Shown here one piece after another: positions 1 to 8,776 of a DNA stretch of 64,000 nt. Made by a program: the position numbers and the translations under genes. This DNA comes from CAVOHU01 sp963817885 (GTDB lineage: Bacteria > Acidobacteriota > Vicinamibacteria > Vicinamibacterales > JAKQTR01): positions 1,054,001-1,118,000 of the forward strand of contig CAWFQE010000002.1 in assembly GCA_963817885.1 (NCBI GenBank), written 5' to 3'. The stretch's first letter is position 1, and every line of letters starts with the position of its first letter. The notes under the pieces are model-generated. The model did not search any database and was not told where the DNA came from. It was given only the letters and a program-made list of their open reading frames with translations.

Positions 1-189
1 GCGTGCAAGGCCAAACGCGGAAGCCGTCCGGCTCCTGCGGGCGGGCAGGGGCGGGAACGGGTCGAAACGCGCGCGACCTGTTCGTCCTGCGGGAAGGAAA
101 CGACCGTTCCGTTCAAGCCTACTCAGGGGCGTCCGGTGTTCTGCCGTGAGTGTTTTCAGCAGCGGAAGACGGCCGGTCCAAACGACTGA
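1..189 (+). CDS. CxxC-x17-CxxC zinc-ribbon protein, C-terminal part
   Basis: The reading frame is open from the first base of the window to the TGA at 187-189, giving the last 62 residues of a protein whose start lies upstream. The visible part has a basic, Ala/Gly/Arg-rich linker and then a compact zinc ribbon: CSSC, exactly 17 residues, then CREC. This spacing matches the small CxxC-x17-CxxC zinc-binding domain family common in Acidobacteriota and related phyla. Four cysteines would coordinate one zinc ion. The cellular role of the family is not established; nucleic-acid binding is a guess from the ribbon and basic linker. A strong terminator follows 30 bases after the stop, so this is probably the last gene of its transcript. 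Confidence 0.72.
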   Translation, partial: ACKAKRGSRPAPAGGQGRERVETRATCSSCGKETTVPFKPTQGRPVFCRECFQQRKTAGPND

Positions 190-218
190 TGGCGTATGAG
201 ACGCCGCATGCGATCGAC

Positions 219-253
219 CGAGGGCCACGTCCGACGGCGTGGCCCTCGTTTTT
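219..253 (+). terminator. Rho-independent terminator after the zinc-ribbon gene
   Basis: A perfect 10-bp GC-rich stem (219-228 pairing with 239-248) closes a 10-base loop and is followed at once by five T residues (249-253). It lies 30 bases past the stop of the zinc-ribbon gene and ahead of the STAS gene, separating two transcripts. Confidence 0.85.
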
Positions 254-385
254 GGGGCCCTGGGGGCTCCAGAACGGTTGACGCTCCCGAAGGACGTAAG
301 GTACGATTACTGGCCTTCGAGTTGGCGTTGGTGTTGATTCCGTGTGCCCCGGGGATCCCCGTGGACGGGGCGGAAGGAAGCGGTC

Positions 386-727
386 ATGCACATCGATGAA
401 CGAAAAGTCGGCGACATTACGATCCTCGATCTCAAGGGCAAGATGACCTTGGGCGAGGGCGACGAAATGCTCCGCAACAAGATCAACGCGGTGTCGGCGG
501 CGGGCGGCAAGAAGATCATCCTGAATCTCGGCGACGTACCCTACATCGACAGCGCAGGGCTCGGCGAGGTCGTGAGAACCTACACCACGGTGAGCCGTCA
601 GGGCGGCACGTTGAAGCTGCTCAACCTCACCAAGCGGATCCAGGACCTGCTGTCGATCACCAAGCTGCTGACGGTGTTCGAGACCCACGACTCAGAGAGC
701 GAAGCCATCAAGAGCTTCGGCGCCTGA
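386..727 (+). CDS. STAS-domain anti-sigma-factor antagonist
   Basis: This 113-residue protein is a single STAS domain, the length of SpoIIAA/RsbV-type antagonists. The motif DVPYIDSAGLGEVV (about residues 50-63) carries the conserved Ser of the DSAGL loop that a partner anti-sigma kinase phosphorylates. When unphosphorylated, such proteins bind the anti-sigma factor and release a sigma factor or output protein. The start chosen is the ATG at 386, behind a GGAAGGAAG Shine-Dalgarno stretch (372-380); an in-frame ATG at 344 would add 14 residues outside the domain. No kinase or phosphatase partner lies next to it. It precedes the polysaccharide operon by 20 bases, so it may be co-transcribed with it. 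Confidence 0.9.
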   Translation: MHIDERKVGDITILDLKGKMTLGEGDEMLRNKINAVSAAGGKKIILNLGDVPYIDSAGLGEVVRTYTTVSRQGGTLKLLNLTKRIQDLLSITKLLTVFETHDSESEAIKSFGA

Positions 728-747
728 GGCCTTCCAGTTCGCGCTGC

Positions 748-1704
748 ATGGCGCGCCGTTCTCTACCGGAACCTGCGGCATCGGAGGCCTCCCTGCGGGG
801 AGGCCTTCCGCGCCGATCTGTCTTGATCAACCTCCTGATCTCCATGCGTCCGGACCAGTGGACGAAGAACCTCCTGGTGTTTGCCGGAGTCATCTTCGCC
901 CAGGAGCTGTTCCAGGCGCGGGCCGTGGGGCTCTCGATCGCCGCCTTCGCGATCTTCTGCGGCCTGTCGAGCGTCGTCTACCTGGTCAACGACATCATCG
1001 ACCGGGAAGCCGATCGCCAGCATCCGCTCAAGAAGTCCCGGCCGATCGCCTCCGGCGATCTGTCGCCGAAGGTGGCCGCGACAGCCGCCGGACTGATCGG
1101 GGCCATCGCGCTCCTCGCGGCATTCGCGCTGCGCGTGTCGTTCGGCGTCGTCGCGGTCGTCTATATCGTGCTGCAGGTGCTCTATTCCAGTTCCCTCAAG
1201 CGCATCGTCATCCTCGACGTGCTGGCCATCTCGGCGGGGTTCGTGCTGAGGGCGGTGGCCGGGGCGGTCGTGATCGGGGTCGCCATCAGCCAGTGGCTGC
1301 TCGTCTGCACGACGCAGCTGGCGCTGTTCCTGGCGCTCAGCAAGCGCCGCCACGAGCTGGTGCTGCTGGCCGACGGCGCGATCGGACACCGGAAGATCCT
1401 GGGAGAGTACAGCCCCTACCTGCTCGATCAGATGATCGGGGTGGTGACGGCATCGACGCTCATCGCCTACACCTTCTACTGCATCAACCCGGAGACGGCC
1501 CAGAAGTTCCATACCGAGCTGCTCGGCCTGACCATCCCGTTCCCGCTCTACGGCATCTTCCGCTATCTCTATCTCGTGCACCGGCGTGAAGGCGGCGGCA
1601 GCCCGTCGCAGATGCTGGCCACCGATCGGCCGCTGCTCGTCTGCGTCGCCCTCTGGGTCGTGGCGGTGGTGGTCCTGGTCTACTACCGCCCGTTCGGGGT
1701 GTGA
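748..1704 (+). CDS. UbiA-family polyprenyl-phosphate transferase (decaprenyl-phosphate phosphoribosyltransferase-like)
   Basis: This 318-residue membrane protein belongs to the UbiA prenyltransferase superfamily. MRPDQWTKN at the start of the domain (about residue 33) and the Asp-rich motif NDIIDREADRQHP followed by KKSRPIASG resemble DPPR synthase (Rv3806c type), which joins phosphoribose to decaprenyl phosphate. A second catalytic region contains SKRRHEL. About eight hydrophobic segments are visible. Its place at the head of a glycosyltransferase operon fits supply of a lipid-linked sugar donor for surface glycan. The ATG at 748 has no clear ribosome-binding site, and the in-frame ATG at 844 just before the domain is an alternative. 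The exact prenyl and sugar substrates are inferred from family only. Confidence 0.82.
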   Translation: MARRSLPEPAASEASLRGGLPRRSVLINLLISMRPDQWTKNLLVFAGVIFAQELFQARAVGLSIAAFAIFCGLSSVVYLVNDIIDREADRQHPLKKSRPIASGDLSPKVAATAAGLIGAIALLAAFALRVSFGVVAVVYIVLQVLYSSSLKRIVILDVLAISAGFVLRAVAGAVVIGVAISQWLLVCTTQLALFLALSKRRHELVLLADGAIGHRKILGEYSPYLLDQMIGVVTASTLIAYTFYCINPETAQKFHTELLGLTIPFPLYGIFRYLYLVHRREGGGSPSQMLATDRPLLVCVALWVVAVVVLVYYRPFGV

Positions 1705-1705
1705 G

Positions 1706-2827
1706 ATGCCGGGCGAACACGCGATGAGGCCCGCGCCGCCGGTCGAACGCCCCCGGACCGCACTGGTCGCCGTGGTGCGCACGAGCCCCAAGTCGGTGCT
1801 GCAGGACTTCGGCCGGGTGATGGAGCTGGCCAGGTATCGCGAAACGCTCGACCCCGCCGGCGACACGCTGCTCAAGCTGAACCTCTCGTGGACCCAGTAC
1901 TTCCCGGCCTGCTCGACCGAGCCGTGGCAGCTCGATGGCGTGGCCCGGAAGCTGTTGGCCGACGGCTTCACACGCGATCGGCTGTTTCCCGTCGAGAACA
2001 AGACGGTGGTCACCGACCCGCGAGAAGGCGCACGGGCGAACCGCTGGGAGCCGGTGCTGAAGAAGCACGGCCTGGGCTTCACGCCGCTCACCGATGTCGA
2101 CTGGGAAATCTATCCATTCAAGAGCCCGCTGCTGCGGCTGAACGAGATCTTCCCGGACGGCATCGAGATCCCGTCGATCTACCCGGGCAGGCAGGTCGTT
2201 CACCTGCCGACGATCAAGACCCACGGGCACGCGGTGATGACCGGCGCGGTGAAGAACGCGTTTGGCGGCCTTTTGAAAGAAGTCCGGCACTACGCGCACA
2301 AGTACATGCACGAGGTGCTGGTCGACCTGCTCTACATGCAGCGGGAGCTGCATCCGTCGGTCTTCGCGGTGATGGACGGGACGGTGTGCGGGGACGGGGC
2401 CGGGCCCCGGACGATGATTCCGCGCATCCAGAACCTGATCCTGGCGTCGAGCGATTCCCTCGCCATCGATGCGATTTCAGCCAGGCTGATGGGCTACGAT
2501 CCGATGTCCATTCCTTTCCTGCGCATGGCGCACGAGCGCCAGCTGGGTGTCGCCGATCCCCGCGACATCGAGATCGCGGGCGAGGACATCGCGGGCGTGA
2601 ATTTCGGGTTTCGAACGAAGAAGTCGCTGGTCATCTGGGGCGATCAACTGATCCGGAAGGGTTGGCTCCGCCCCTTCGAGTCTCTGCTGCTGCACTCGCC
2701 GCTGATGGTCTGGGCGCCGTTCGCCTCCAACGTGTACCACGACTGGCTGTGGTACCCGACGGTCGGCCAGGCGCGGATCCGCCAGTTCCGCCGGACCGAG
2801 TGGGGCCAGCTGTTTGAGAGGTATTGA
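1706..2827 (+). CDS. DUF362 domain protein
   Basis: This 373-residue protein has the DUF362 signature HLPTIKTHGHAVMTGAVKN near the middle, followed by a glycine-rich stretch and a conserved DGT (about residue 225). Some DUF362 members carry a C-terminal 4Fe-4S ferredoxin domain; no CxxCxxC cluster is visible here. The start ATG at 1706 lies one base after the UbiA stop (TGAGATG), which implies translational coupling. DUF362 proteins recur in polysaccharide and redox-linked clusters, but no reaction is securely assigned. Its position between a prenyl transferase and glycosyltransferases suggests a role in glycan precursor handling, which is inference only. Confidence 0.8.
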   Translation: MPGEHAMRPAPPVERPRTALVAVVRTSPKSVLQDFGRVMELARYRETLDPAGDTLLKLNLSWTQYFPACSTEPWQLDGVARKLLADGFTRDRLFPVENKTVVTDPREGARANRWEPVLKKHGLGFTPLTDVDWEIYPFKSPLLRLNEIFPDGIEIPSIYPGRQVVHLPTIKTHGHAVMTGAVKNAFGGLLKEVRHYAHKYMHEVLVDLLYMQRELHPSVFAVMDGTVCGDGAGPRTMIPRIQNLILASSDSLAIDAISARLMGYDPMSIPFLRMAHERQLGVADPRDIEIAGEDIAGVNFGFRTKKSLVIWGDQLIRKGWLRPFESLLLHSPLMVWAPFASNVYHDWLWYPTVGQARIRQFRRTEWGQLFERY

Positions 2828-2832
2828 CGGGC

Positions 2833-3852
2833 ATGCCTGATTTCACCATTCGTTCCGAGTCGGTGGACGTCGAGCAGATCATGAAGCAGATCCGGTCGCG
2901 GATCCGCGAGAAGCGCGGCGTCGACTACACCGAGGAAGAGATTCGCGAGCTGGCGGGCGTCAAGCTCGAGAAGTTCCTCGATCCGACCAAGATCCGATCC
3001 GAGCTGCTCGAGCAGTACCGAAAGGGCCGGCGCCTGTCCGCGCCCGCCCCTGTCGTGGTGCCGCCCGCGCCGCCCAACTACGCGTTCGACGCGGCGACGG
3101 CCTACGCGTCGTCTCGCGGCATCGTTGGCCAGGTCCTGCGCCTGATCCGGAAGGTGCTGAACCCGCTGCTCAAGCTGTTCATCAACCCCAATCCGATCAT
3201 CCACTCGCTGTCGATGCAGGGGGACATCAACAACCAGACCAGCGTGCGCTTCGACAAGCTGGTCGAGTCCCTCCAGCTCCTGCAGGACCGGCTCTACCGG
3301 CAGGATGGCGTGCGCGCCGAGCTCGACGGCCTGAACTACGAGGTGCTGCACAACCTGGTGCTCGAGGTGACGAGACTGGGCATCGAAGTGAAGAACATGA
3401 AGATGCGGGTCGAGTCGCTGTCGAGCCGGCTGGATTTCGACGAGCGGCGCTCGCGCGCGCTCGAAGGCGTGGTCCTCTACAGGCCTGGCGCGGGACCGGT
3501 TCCCGACGCTCCCACTGCCGTTCAACCCCAGGCGCAGGGCGCGCCGGCTCCCGAGAGCGCGCCATCCGGCATGGACAAGGGCGAGGCGCTGCGCAGCCGC
3601 CGGCGCCGCCGGAGGCGTGGACGGCAGGGCGGCGGAGGGGCGCAGGCACAGCAGGGCGGCGGTCAGCCCGGTTTCGGGCACCCCGAGAGCGGAGAGCGCG
3701 GCGAGGCCGGCGAGTCTGGAACCCGTGAGGACGAGCACGGCGGTGCCCGGCCGAACGCGGCCCACGAGCCGTCTTCGGAGAGCAGGAGCACGGCCGATTC
3801 CCGCCCGTCGGATACGCCGCACTCCGGCGGCGCGGACCCGTCAGACCAGTGA
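2833..3852 (+). CDS. Glycan-cluster protein with helical N-terminus and disordered tail
   Basis: This 339-residue protein is of unknown function. Residues 1-60 form a charged helical segment (VDVEQIMKQIRSRIREK, then an EEIRELAG helix). I recall similar segments at the start of methyltransferases and glycosyltransferases in surface-polysaccharide clusters, but no methyltransferase fold follows here. The middle (about 90-210) contains leucine-rich amphipathic helices with coiled-coil character. The last ~110 residues are low complexity: an RRRRRRRGRQGGGG basic patch, then Gly, Glu, Ser and Pro-rich sequence that looks disordered. ATG 2833 is preferred; a TTG at 2824 overlapping the DUF362 stop is possible. 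The next gene overlaps by four bases, so it belongs to the operon. Confidence 0.7.
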   Translation: MPDFTIRSESVDVEQIMKQIRSRIREKRGVDYTEEEIRELAGVKLEKFLDPTKIRSELLEQYRKGRRLSAPAPVVVPPAPPNYAFDAATAYASSRGIVGQVLRLIRKVLNPLLKLFINPNPIIHSLSMQGDINNQTSVRFDKLVESLQLLQDRLYRQDGVRAELDGLNYEVLHNLVLEVTRLGIEVKNMKMRVESLSSRLDFDERRSRALEGVVLYRPGAGPVPDAPTAVQPQAQGAPAPESAPSGMDKGEALRSRRRRRRRGRQGGGGAQAQQGGGQPGFGHPESGERGEAGESGTREDEHGGARPNAAHEPSSESRSTADSRPSDTPHSGGADPSDQ

Positions 3853-5159
3853 AGCTCGCGGTCGTCGTCCAGCGGTACGGCCTGGAGATCAACGGCGGGG
3901 CGGAGCTGCATGCCCGGTACATCGCCGAGCATCTGTCCCGGCACGCCGAGGTCGAGGTGCTCACCACGTGCGCCACCGACTACGTGAGCTGGCGCAACGA
4001 CCTGCCGCCAGGCCAGGAGACAGTGAACGGCATCCAGGTCCGTCGGTTCCCGGTGTCTCGCGAGCGGGTGCCCGAGCAGTTCGGGCGGCACTCGCAGCAC
4101 GTCTTCGAGCGCACCCACTCGCTCGCCGACGAGCTGGCGTGGCTCGAGAGCGAGGGGCCGACCTCGCCGGGCCTGGTGGAGCACGTCAACCGGCACGGCA
4201 GTCAGTACGACTACCTGATCTTCTTCAGCTATCGTTACTACCACTCGTACCATGGCATTCGGGCGGCCGCGGATCGCGCGCTGCTCGTGCCGACGGCCGA
4301 GCGTGACGCGGCGATCGGCCTGGCGCTGTTCGGCCCGGTGTTCCGGGGCGCCCGCGCGCTGATGTACAACTCGCACGAGGAACGCGCCATGATCGAGCGC
4401 GTGTCGGGCAACACCGGCTCGACGCACGTCGTGGTCGGCGTGGGCTCCGACGTGCCGGCCAGCCCGGCCCCGGATCGGTTTCGCCAGAAGTACGGCATCC
4501 CGTCACGCTTCGTCGTGTATGTCGGGCGCATCGACGAGAACAAGGGCTGCAAGGAACTGTTCACGTTCTTTCAGCAGTACGCGAAGAGCGTCCCTGGCGA
4601 TCTGACGCTGGTGCTGGTCGGCAATACGATCCTGCCGATCCCCGACAACCCGCGGATACGGCATCTCGGATTCCTGCCGGACCAGGACAAGTTCGATGCG
4701 GTGGCCGGGGCCGAAGCGCTGATCATGCCCTCGTATTTCGAGAGCCTGTCGATGGTCGCGCTCGAAGCGTGGGCGCTCGGGCGCCCGGTGCTGGCCAACG
4801 GGCGGTGCGACGTGCTGCGCGGGCAGTGCATCCGCAGCAACGCGGGGCTCTACTACGAGAGCTTCGAGGAGTTCGTCGAAACGCTCTACGCGATTGAGTC
4901 CAACCGCGCGCTCAACCGCGCGCTCGGCCTCAACGGCCGCGCGTTCTTCGACGCGAACTACGCCTGGCCGGTCGTCGAGGGCAAGTACATGGACGTGCTG
5001 AGCCGGCTCCAGGCCGAGGATCGCCAGGGCAGGCCGCCCACGGGCATCGAGCCGCTCCCTGGCTGGTTCGCGCGGCGAAAGGCCTCGCTGCCGCCGGCGG
5101 TCGACGTGTTGAAAGGCGTGCCTGAAGGCCCGGCCGTGCCGGATGGGGCGAGCCGATGA
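3849..5159 (+). CDS. GT4-family glycosyltransferase (type A copy 1)
   Basis: This 436-residue GT-B fold glycosyltransferase carries an N-terminal acceptor-side Rossmann domain beginning with VQRYGLEINGGAELH. Its C-terminal donor-binding domain contains VYVGRIDENKGCKEL (about residue 222) and the E-x7-E-type segment PSYFESLSMVALEAW typical of GT4 retaining enzymes. The GTG start at 3849 overlaps the previous stop by GTGA. It is a clear paralogue of the gene at 7466-8740: both share the N-terminal block, EVEVLTTCA.DY, and the block LANGR/LANAR with RSNAGL. The two copies flank two type B enzymes. The likely role is sequential sugar transfer in a surface polysaccharide; donor and acceptor are not predictable. 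Confidence 0.88.
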   Translation: MKLAVVVQRYGLEINGGAELHARYIAEHLSRHAEVEVLTTCATDYVSWRNDLPPGQETVNGIQVRRFPVSRERVPEQFGRHSQHVFERTHSLADELAWLESEGPTSPGLVEHVNRHGSQYDYLIFFSYRYYHSYHGIRAAADRALLVPTAERDAAIGLALFGPVFRGARALMYNSHEERAMIERVSGNTGSTHVVVGVGSDVPASPAPDRFRQKYGIPSRFVVYVGRIDENKGCKELFTFFQQYAKSVPGDLTLVLVGNTILPIPDNPRIRHLGFLPDQDKFDAVAGAEALIMPSYFESLSMVALEAWALGRPVLANGRCDVLRGQCIRSNAGLYYESFEEFVETLYAIESNRALNRALGLNGRAFFDANYAWPVVEGKYMDVLSRLQAEDRQGRPPTGIEPLPGWFARRKASLPPAVDVLKGVPEGPAVPDGASR

Positions 5160-6385
5160 GCCCGGCACGATCATCGATCCAGGTGCACCAGGTCCTGGCC
5201 ACGCTGGGCTACGGCGACGCGATCGGCCACGAAGTCCTGGGCATCCAGCGGGTGCTGCGCGGGGCCGGCTTCGAGTCCGACATCTTCGTCGACACCGCCG
5301 ATCCGCGCCTCGAGGACCTGACGCGCGACTATCGCGAGCTCCTGGAGTGCAGCCGGCCCGACAACATCCTGATCCACCATTTCTCGATCGGATCGAAAGC
5401 CTCGCGCGTGGCGTTCGCGCTGCCGGATCGGATGGTGCTCGTCTACCACAACATCACGCCGCCCGAGTTCTTCCCGGACATCCACAAGCTGCTCGTCCGC
5501 CTGTGCTATCACGGCCGCCGGGAGCTCGGCGCGTATGCCGGCCGCTGCGATCTCGCGCTGGGCGACTCCGAGTTCAACCGGCAGGAGCTCGAATCGCTCG
5601 GGTTCCCCCGGACCGGCGTCCTGCCGGTCGTGCCGGATCTCTCGCACCTGGACGGCGAGGCCCACGACCTGATGGCGCGCGACTACGACGATGAGTGGAC
5701 CAACATCATCTTCGTGGGCCGGGTGATTCCCAACAAGCGGATCGAGAACCTCATCCGGTTCTTCGCGGCCTACAAGTTCCGCTTCAACCCGCGCGCCCGC
5801 CTGCTGATCGTGGGCTCGTACGGCGGATACGAGCGTTACCTGATGCTGCTGCACGACCTGGTGGCGCGGCTCGGCGTGCCCGACGTGCACTTCACCGGCC
5901 ACGTCACCAACGAAGAACTGAGGGCGTATTACAGCGTCGCAGACCTGTTCCTGTGCGCGAGCGAGCACGAGGGATTCTGCGTTCCGCTCATCGAGGCGTT
6001 CTACAAGCGCATCCCGGTGCTCGCCCTGGCCCGCACCGCCGTGCCTTCCACCATGGACGGCGCGGGCGTGCTCTTCGACGAGCCCGATCCGGAACAGGTG
6101 GCCGCGCTCATCGACATGGTCTCGGGCGACGTCGGACTCCAGGAGCGGATCCTGGAAGGTCAGGATCGGGCGCTCGAACGGCTGCGGGCGCGCGATTTCG
6201 GCGGCACGCTGCTGTCGTTCGTCGAGCAGGTGATGTCCTCGCCGCACCTGCCGCCGCACGCGGTCACGCCCGACTTCTGGCAGCAGGTCGACTCGGCCGA
6301 TCGCATCGAGGCGCTGCGCGTCTACCGCCCGTCGCTCTACAAGGGCCTGCCTGCGGCCCTGCGCGCCAGCAGCATCGGCTGGTAG
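5156..6385 (+). CDS. GT4-family glycosyltransferase (type B copy 1)
   Basis: This 409-residue glycosyltransferase starts at an ATG overlapping the upstream stop by ATGA. Landmarks are an N-terminal QVLATLGYGDAIGHEV block, DSEFNRQELESLGF (about residue 140), the donor-domain segment FVGRVIPNKRIENLIRFF (about 182-199) and SEHEGFCVPLIEAF (about 270), which contains the E-x7-E nucleotide-sugar contact. The central and C-terminal blocks are repeated in the next gene (6396-7466), so the two are paralogues. A C-terminal extension after about residue 350 is absent from that copy. The predicted location is cytoplasmic or membrane-associated, acting on a lipid-linked glycan. Confidence 0.88.
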   Translation: MSPARSSIQVHQVLATLGYGDAIGHEVLGIQRVLRGAGFESDIFVDTADPRLEDLTRDYRELLECSRPDNILIHHFSIGSKASRVAFALPDRMVLVYHNITPPEFFPDIHKLLVRLCYHGRRELGAYAGRCDLALGDSEFNRQELESLGFPRTGVLPVVPDLSHLDGEAHDLMARDYDDEWTNIIFVGRVIPNKRIENLIRFFAAYKFRFNPRARLLIVGSYGGYERYLMLLHDLVARLGVPDVHFTGHVTNEELRAYYSVADLFLCASEHEGFCVPLIEAFYKRIPVLALARTAVPSTMDGAGVLFDEPDPEQVAALIDMVSGDVGLQERILEGQDRALERLRARDFGGTLLSFVEQVMSSPHLPPHAVTPDFWQQVDSADRIEALRVYRPSLYKGLPAALRASSIGW

Positions 6386-6395
6386 GAAGCCGGCC

Positions 6396-7466
6396 ATGGT
6401 CATCAACCAGTGGGTGCCGGCGGCTCATCGTGGCGACGCCATCGGCGACAGCGCCCGGCGGGCCCGCGCCATCCTCAGGGGGATGGGTCACGACTCCGAC
6501 CTCTTCGCGCTGACCATCGACGAAGATCTTCGAGACGACGTCCTGCCGTTCTCGAGCGAGCGCGCGCATCGCGGGGACCTCACCATTTTCCACTACGCGC
6601 TGCCCTCGCCGATGACCGAGGCGGTGACGCGGCTTCGCGGCGCGCGGGTGGTCCACTATCACAACGTGACGCCGGCCCGATTCTTCGCCCCGTTCGATCC
6701 GGGCCTCTTCCGACTGGCCACGCTCGGGCGGCGGGAACTGGCCACGCTGGTGGGGCGCGTGGATCTGGCGCTCGGCGTGTCCGAGTTCAATCGGCGCGAG
6801 CTGGAGTCGATGGGCTTCGAGCCGACGGGCGTGCTGCCGCTCGCCATCGATCTGGGGCGCCTCCTGAACGCGCCAAGACTTCCGGCGCTCGAGAAGATGC
6901 TCTACGACGGCCACACCAACTTCCTGTTCGTCGGCCGCATCGCGCCCAACAAGAAGATCGAGGACGTCATCCGCCTGGCCGAGCACTACAAGCGGTACGT
7001 CGACGCCTACTACCGGTTCATCTTCGTCGGGCGCGACAACGCTGTCCCCCGCTATTCCGCAACGATCCGGGAGCTCATCGCCCGGTTCGGGATGCTGCCG
7101 GAGCGCTTCATCTTCACGGGCCCGGTGCCCGACGTCGAGCTGGCGGCCTACTATCGCGCGGCCAGCGTGTACATCTCGATGAGCGAGCACGAGGGATTCT
7201 GCGTGCCGCTGGTCGAAGCGATGGCGACCGATGTCCCGATTCTCGCTTACGCCAGCACCGCCATCCCGGATACGCTCGGCGGCGCCGGGGTGCTGTTCGC
7301 CCCCAAGGATTTCGAGCACGTGGCGGAACTGCTGAACGTCCTCGCCTTCGACGATGGCGTGCGGAGAGATATCATCGAAGGCCAGCGTCGGCGCCTGATC
7401 GAATTCGGAGACGATCGTATCGAGACCGAGCTGAAACGCCTGGTCGCGAAGTTCAGCTCGAGGTGA
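6396..7466 (+). CDS. GT4-family glycosyltransferase (type B copy 2)
   Basis: This 356-residue paralogue of the preceding gene has the same blocks: SEFNRRELESMGFEPTGVLP, FVGRIAPNKKIEDVIRL and SEHEGFCVPLVEAM. The last of these holds the two glutamates expected in the GT4 donor pocket. It begins 10 bases after the previous stop, and its own TGA overlaps the ATG of the next gene (TGATG), so it sits inside one operon. It is about 50 residues shorter than its partner, mainly at the C-terminus. Retaining sugar transfer within surface polysaccharide assembly is inferred; the specific sugar is unknown. Confidence 0.88.
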   Translation: MVINQWVPAAHRGDAIGDSARRARAILRGMGHDSDLFALTIDEDLRDDVLPFSSERAHRGDLTIFHYALPSPMTEAVTRLRGARVVHYHNVTPARFFAPFDPGLFRLATLGRRELATLVGRVDLALGVSEFNRRELESMGFEPTGVLPLAIDLGRLLNAPRLPALEKMLYDGHTNFLFVGRIAPNKKIEDVIRLAEHYKRYVDAYYRFIFVGRDNAVPRYSATIRELIARFGMLPERFIFTGPVPDVELAAYYRAASVYISMSEHEGFCVPLVEAMATDVPILAYASTAIPDTLGGAGVLFAPKDFEHVAELLNVLAFDDGVRRDIIEGQRRRLIEFGDDRIETELKRLVAKFSSR

Positions 7467-8740
7467 TGCCTGTGAAACTCGCGTTTATTGTCCAGCGGTA
7501 CGGGTCCGAGGTTCTTGGCGGGGCGGAATACGTCTGCCGCCTGGTTGCGGAGCGCCTGGCCGCCCGGCATGAGGTCGAGGTCCTGACCACCTGCGCCCAG
7601 GACTACATCACGTGGAAGAACGAGTACCCGGAGGGGGTCGATCGGATCAAGGGCGTGACCGTGCGCCGGTTCGCCAGCGCGGCCACCCGCGACATCGCCG
7701 CCTTCAACCGCTACTCGGACTGGATCTTTCATCACAGCCATACCCGGGCCGACGAATTCGAGTGGGTCAAGCAGCAGGGGCCGTGGTGCCCCGCCCTGAT
7801 CGAATACCTGGAACGCCACAATGAAGAGTACGACGCGCTGGTGTTCTTCACCTATCTGTACGCGCCGACCGTGTTGGGCTTGAAGGTCGCTCCGGCGCGG
7901 AGCATCCTGGTGCCGACGGCGCACGACGAGCCGCCGATCCACCTGGAGATCTTCAAGGACGTCTTCAGCCAGCCGGCGGGCATCGCATACCTCACGGAGG
8001 TCGAGCGCCGGTTCGTCACCACGCACTTCTCGACGCGCGCGGTGGCCGAGGACACGGTCGGCTGCGGCGTGGAGTTGCCGCCCCAGGCCTTCAACAGGAA
8101 CAGGCCAGCCGACCCGGAACCGGTGGGCGATGACGAGGCGATCGCGGCGGCGGCGGCCGAGCGGCCGCGGTCTCCGCTCTCGGCGCGCGGCGCGGCCTTC
8201 CGGCGGCGCCACCGGCTGCACGGGCCGGTGTTGCTCTACGGCGGCCGCATCGAGAAGGGCAAGGGGTGCGAGGAGCTGATCGAGTACTTCAGCACCTACC
8301 ACGCCGGGGGCGGCGAGGCGTCGCTGGTGCTGATGGGCGTGAAGCTGATGCCGCTGCCCGAGGAGCCGTTCATCCGCTTTGCCGGCCTGCTCTCGGACCG
8401 CGAGCGGCTCCAGGCGCTCGAGGCGGCCACGGTGGTGGTCGTGCCCTCGCCCTACGAAAGCCTGTCGCTGCTGGCGCTCGAGGCGTTTGCCGTCGGCACG
8501 CCGATCCTGGCCAACGCCCGGAGCGAGGTGCTGGTCGATCACTGCCTGCGCAGCAACGCCGGGCTCTTCTACGCCGATCGCGACGAGTTCGTCGAGTGCC
8601 TGAAGCTGCTCATGATCGACGAGCGGCTGCGCGCGGCGATGGGCCACAACGGCCGCGCGTATGTCCGCCAGAACTACCGCTGGGATCTCGTGGTCCAGAA
8701 ATACGAGCGGATGGTCGCCAAGATCAAGGGGCGCGGCTGA
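7466..8740 (+). CDS. GT4-family glycosyltransferase (type A copy 2)
   Basis: This 424-residue enzyme closes the operon. The ATG at 7466 overlaps the upstream TGA; a GTG at 7472 would give a start equivalent to that of the type A copy at 3849. Shared features with that copy include VQRYGSEVLGGAE, EVEVLTTCAQDYITWKN, a donor-domain GGRIEKGKGCEELIEYF and SPYESLSLLALEAF. A roughly 35-residue insertion rich in Pro, Ala and Arg (about residues 210-245) separates the two Rossmann domains and is not in the first copy. A function in glycan chain assembly is inferred from family and operon context. Confidence 0.87.
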   Translation: MPVKLAFIVQRYGSEVLGGAEYVCRLVAERLAARHEVEVLTTCAQDYITWKNEYPEGVDRIKGVTVRRFASAATRDIAAFNRYSDWIFHHSHTRADEFEWVKQQGPWCPALIEYLERHNEEYDALVFFTYLYAPTVLGLKVAPARSILVPTAHDEPPIHLEIFKDVFSQPAGIAYLTEVERRFVTTHFSTRAVAEDTVGCGVELPPQAFNRNRPADPEPVGDDEAIAAAAAERPRSPLSARGAAFRRRHRLHGPVLLYGGRIEKGKGCEELIEYFSTYHAGGGEASLVLMGVKLMPLPEEPFIRFAGLLSDRERLQALEAATVVVVPSPYESLSLLALEAFAVGTPILANARSEVLVDHCLRSNAGLFYADRDEFVECLKLLMIDERLRAAMGHNGRAYVRQNYRWDLVVQKYERMVAKIKGRG

Positions 8741-8776
8741 CTCCCGCGCCCGGTCGAGCCGGACACGGGCCCCGCC

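Noticed and set aside
6410..7465. Fusion of the last GT4 gene with an upstream frame
   Set aside because: The upstream sequence is an out-of-frame reading of the preceding GT4 gene; translation starts at 7466.
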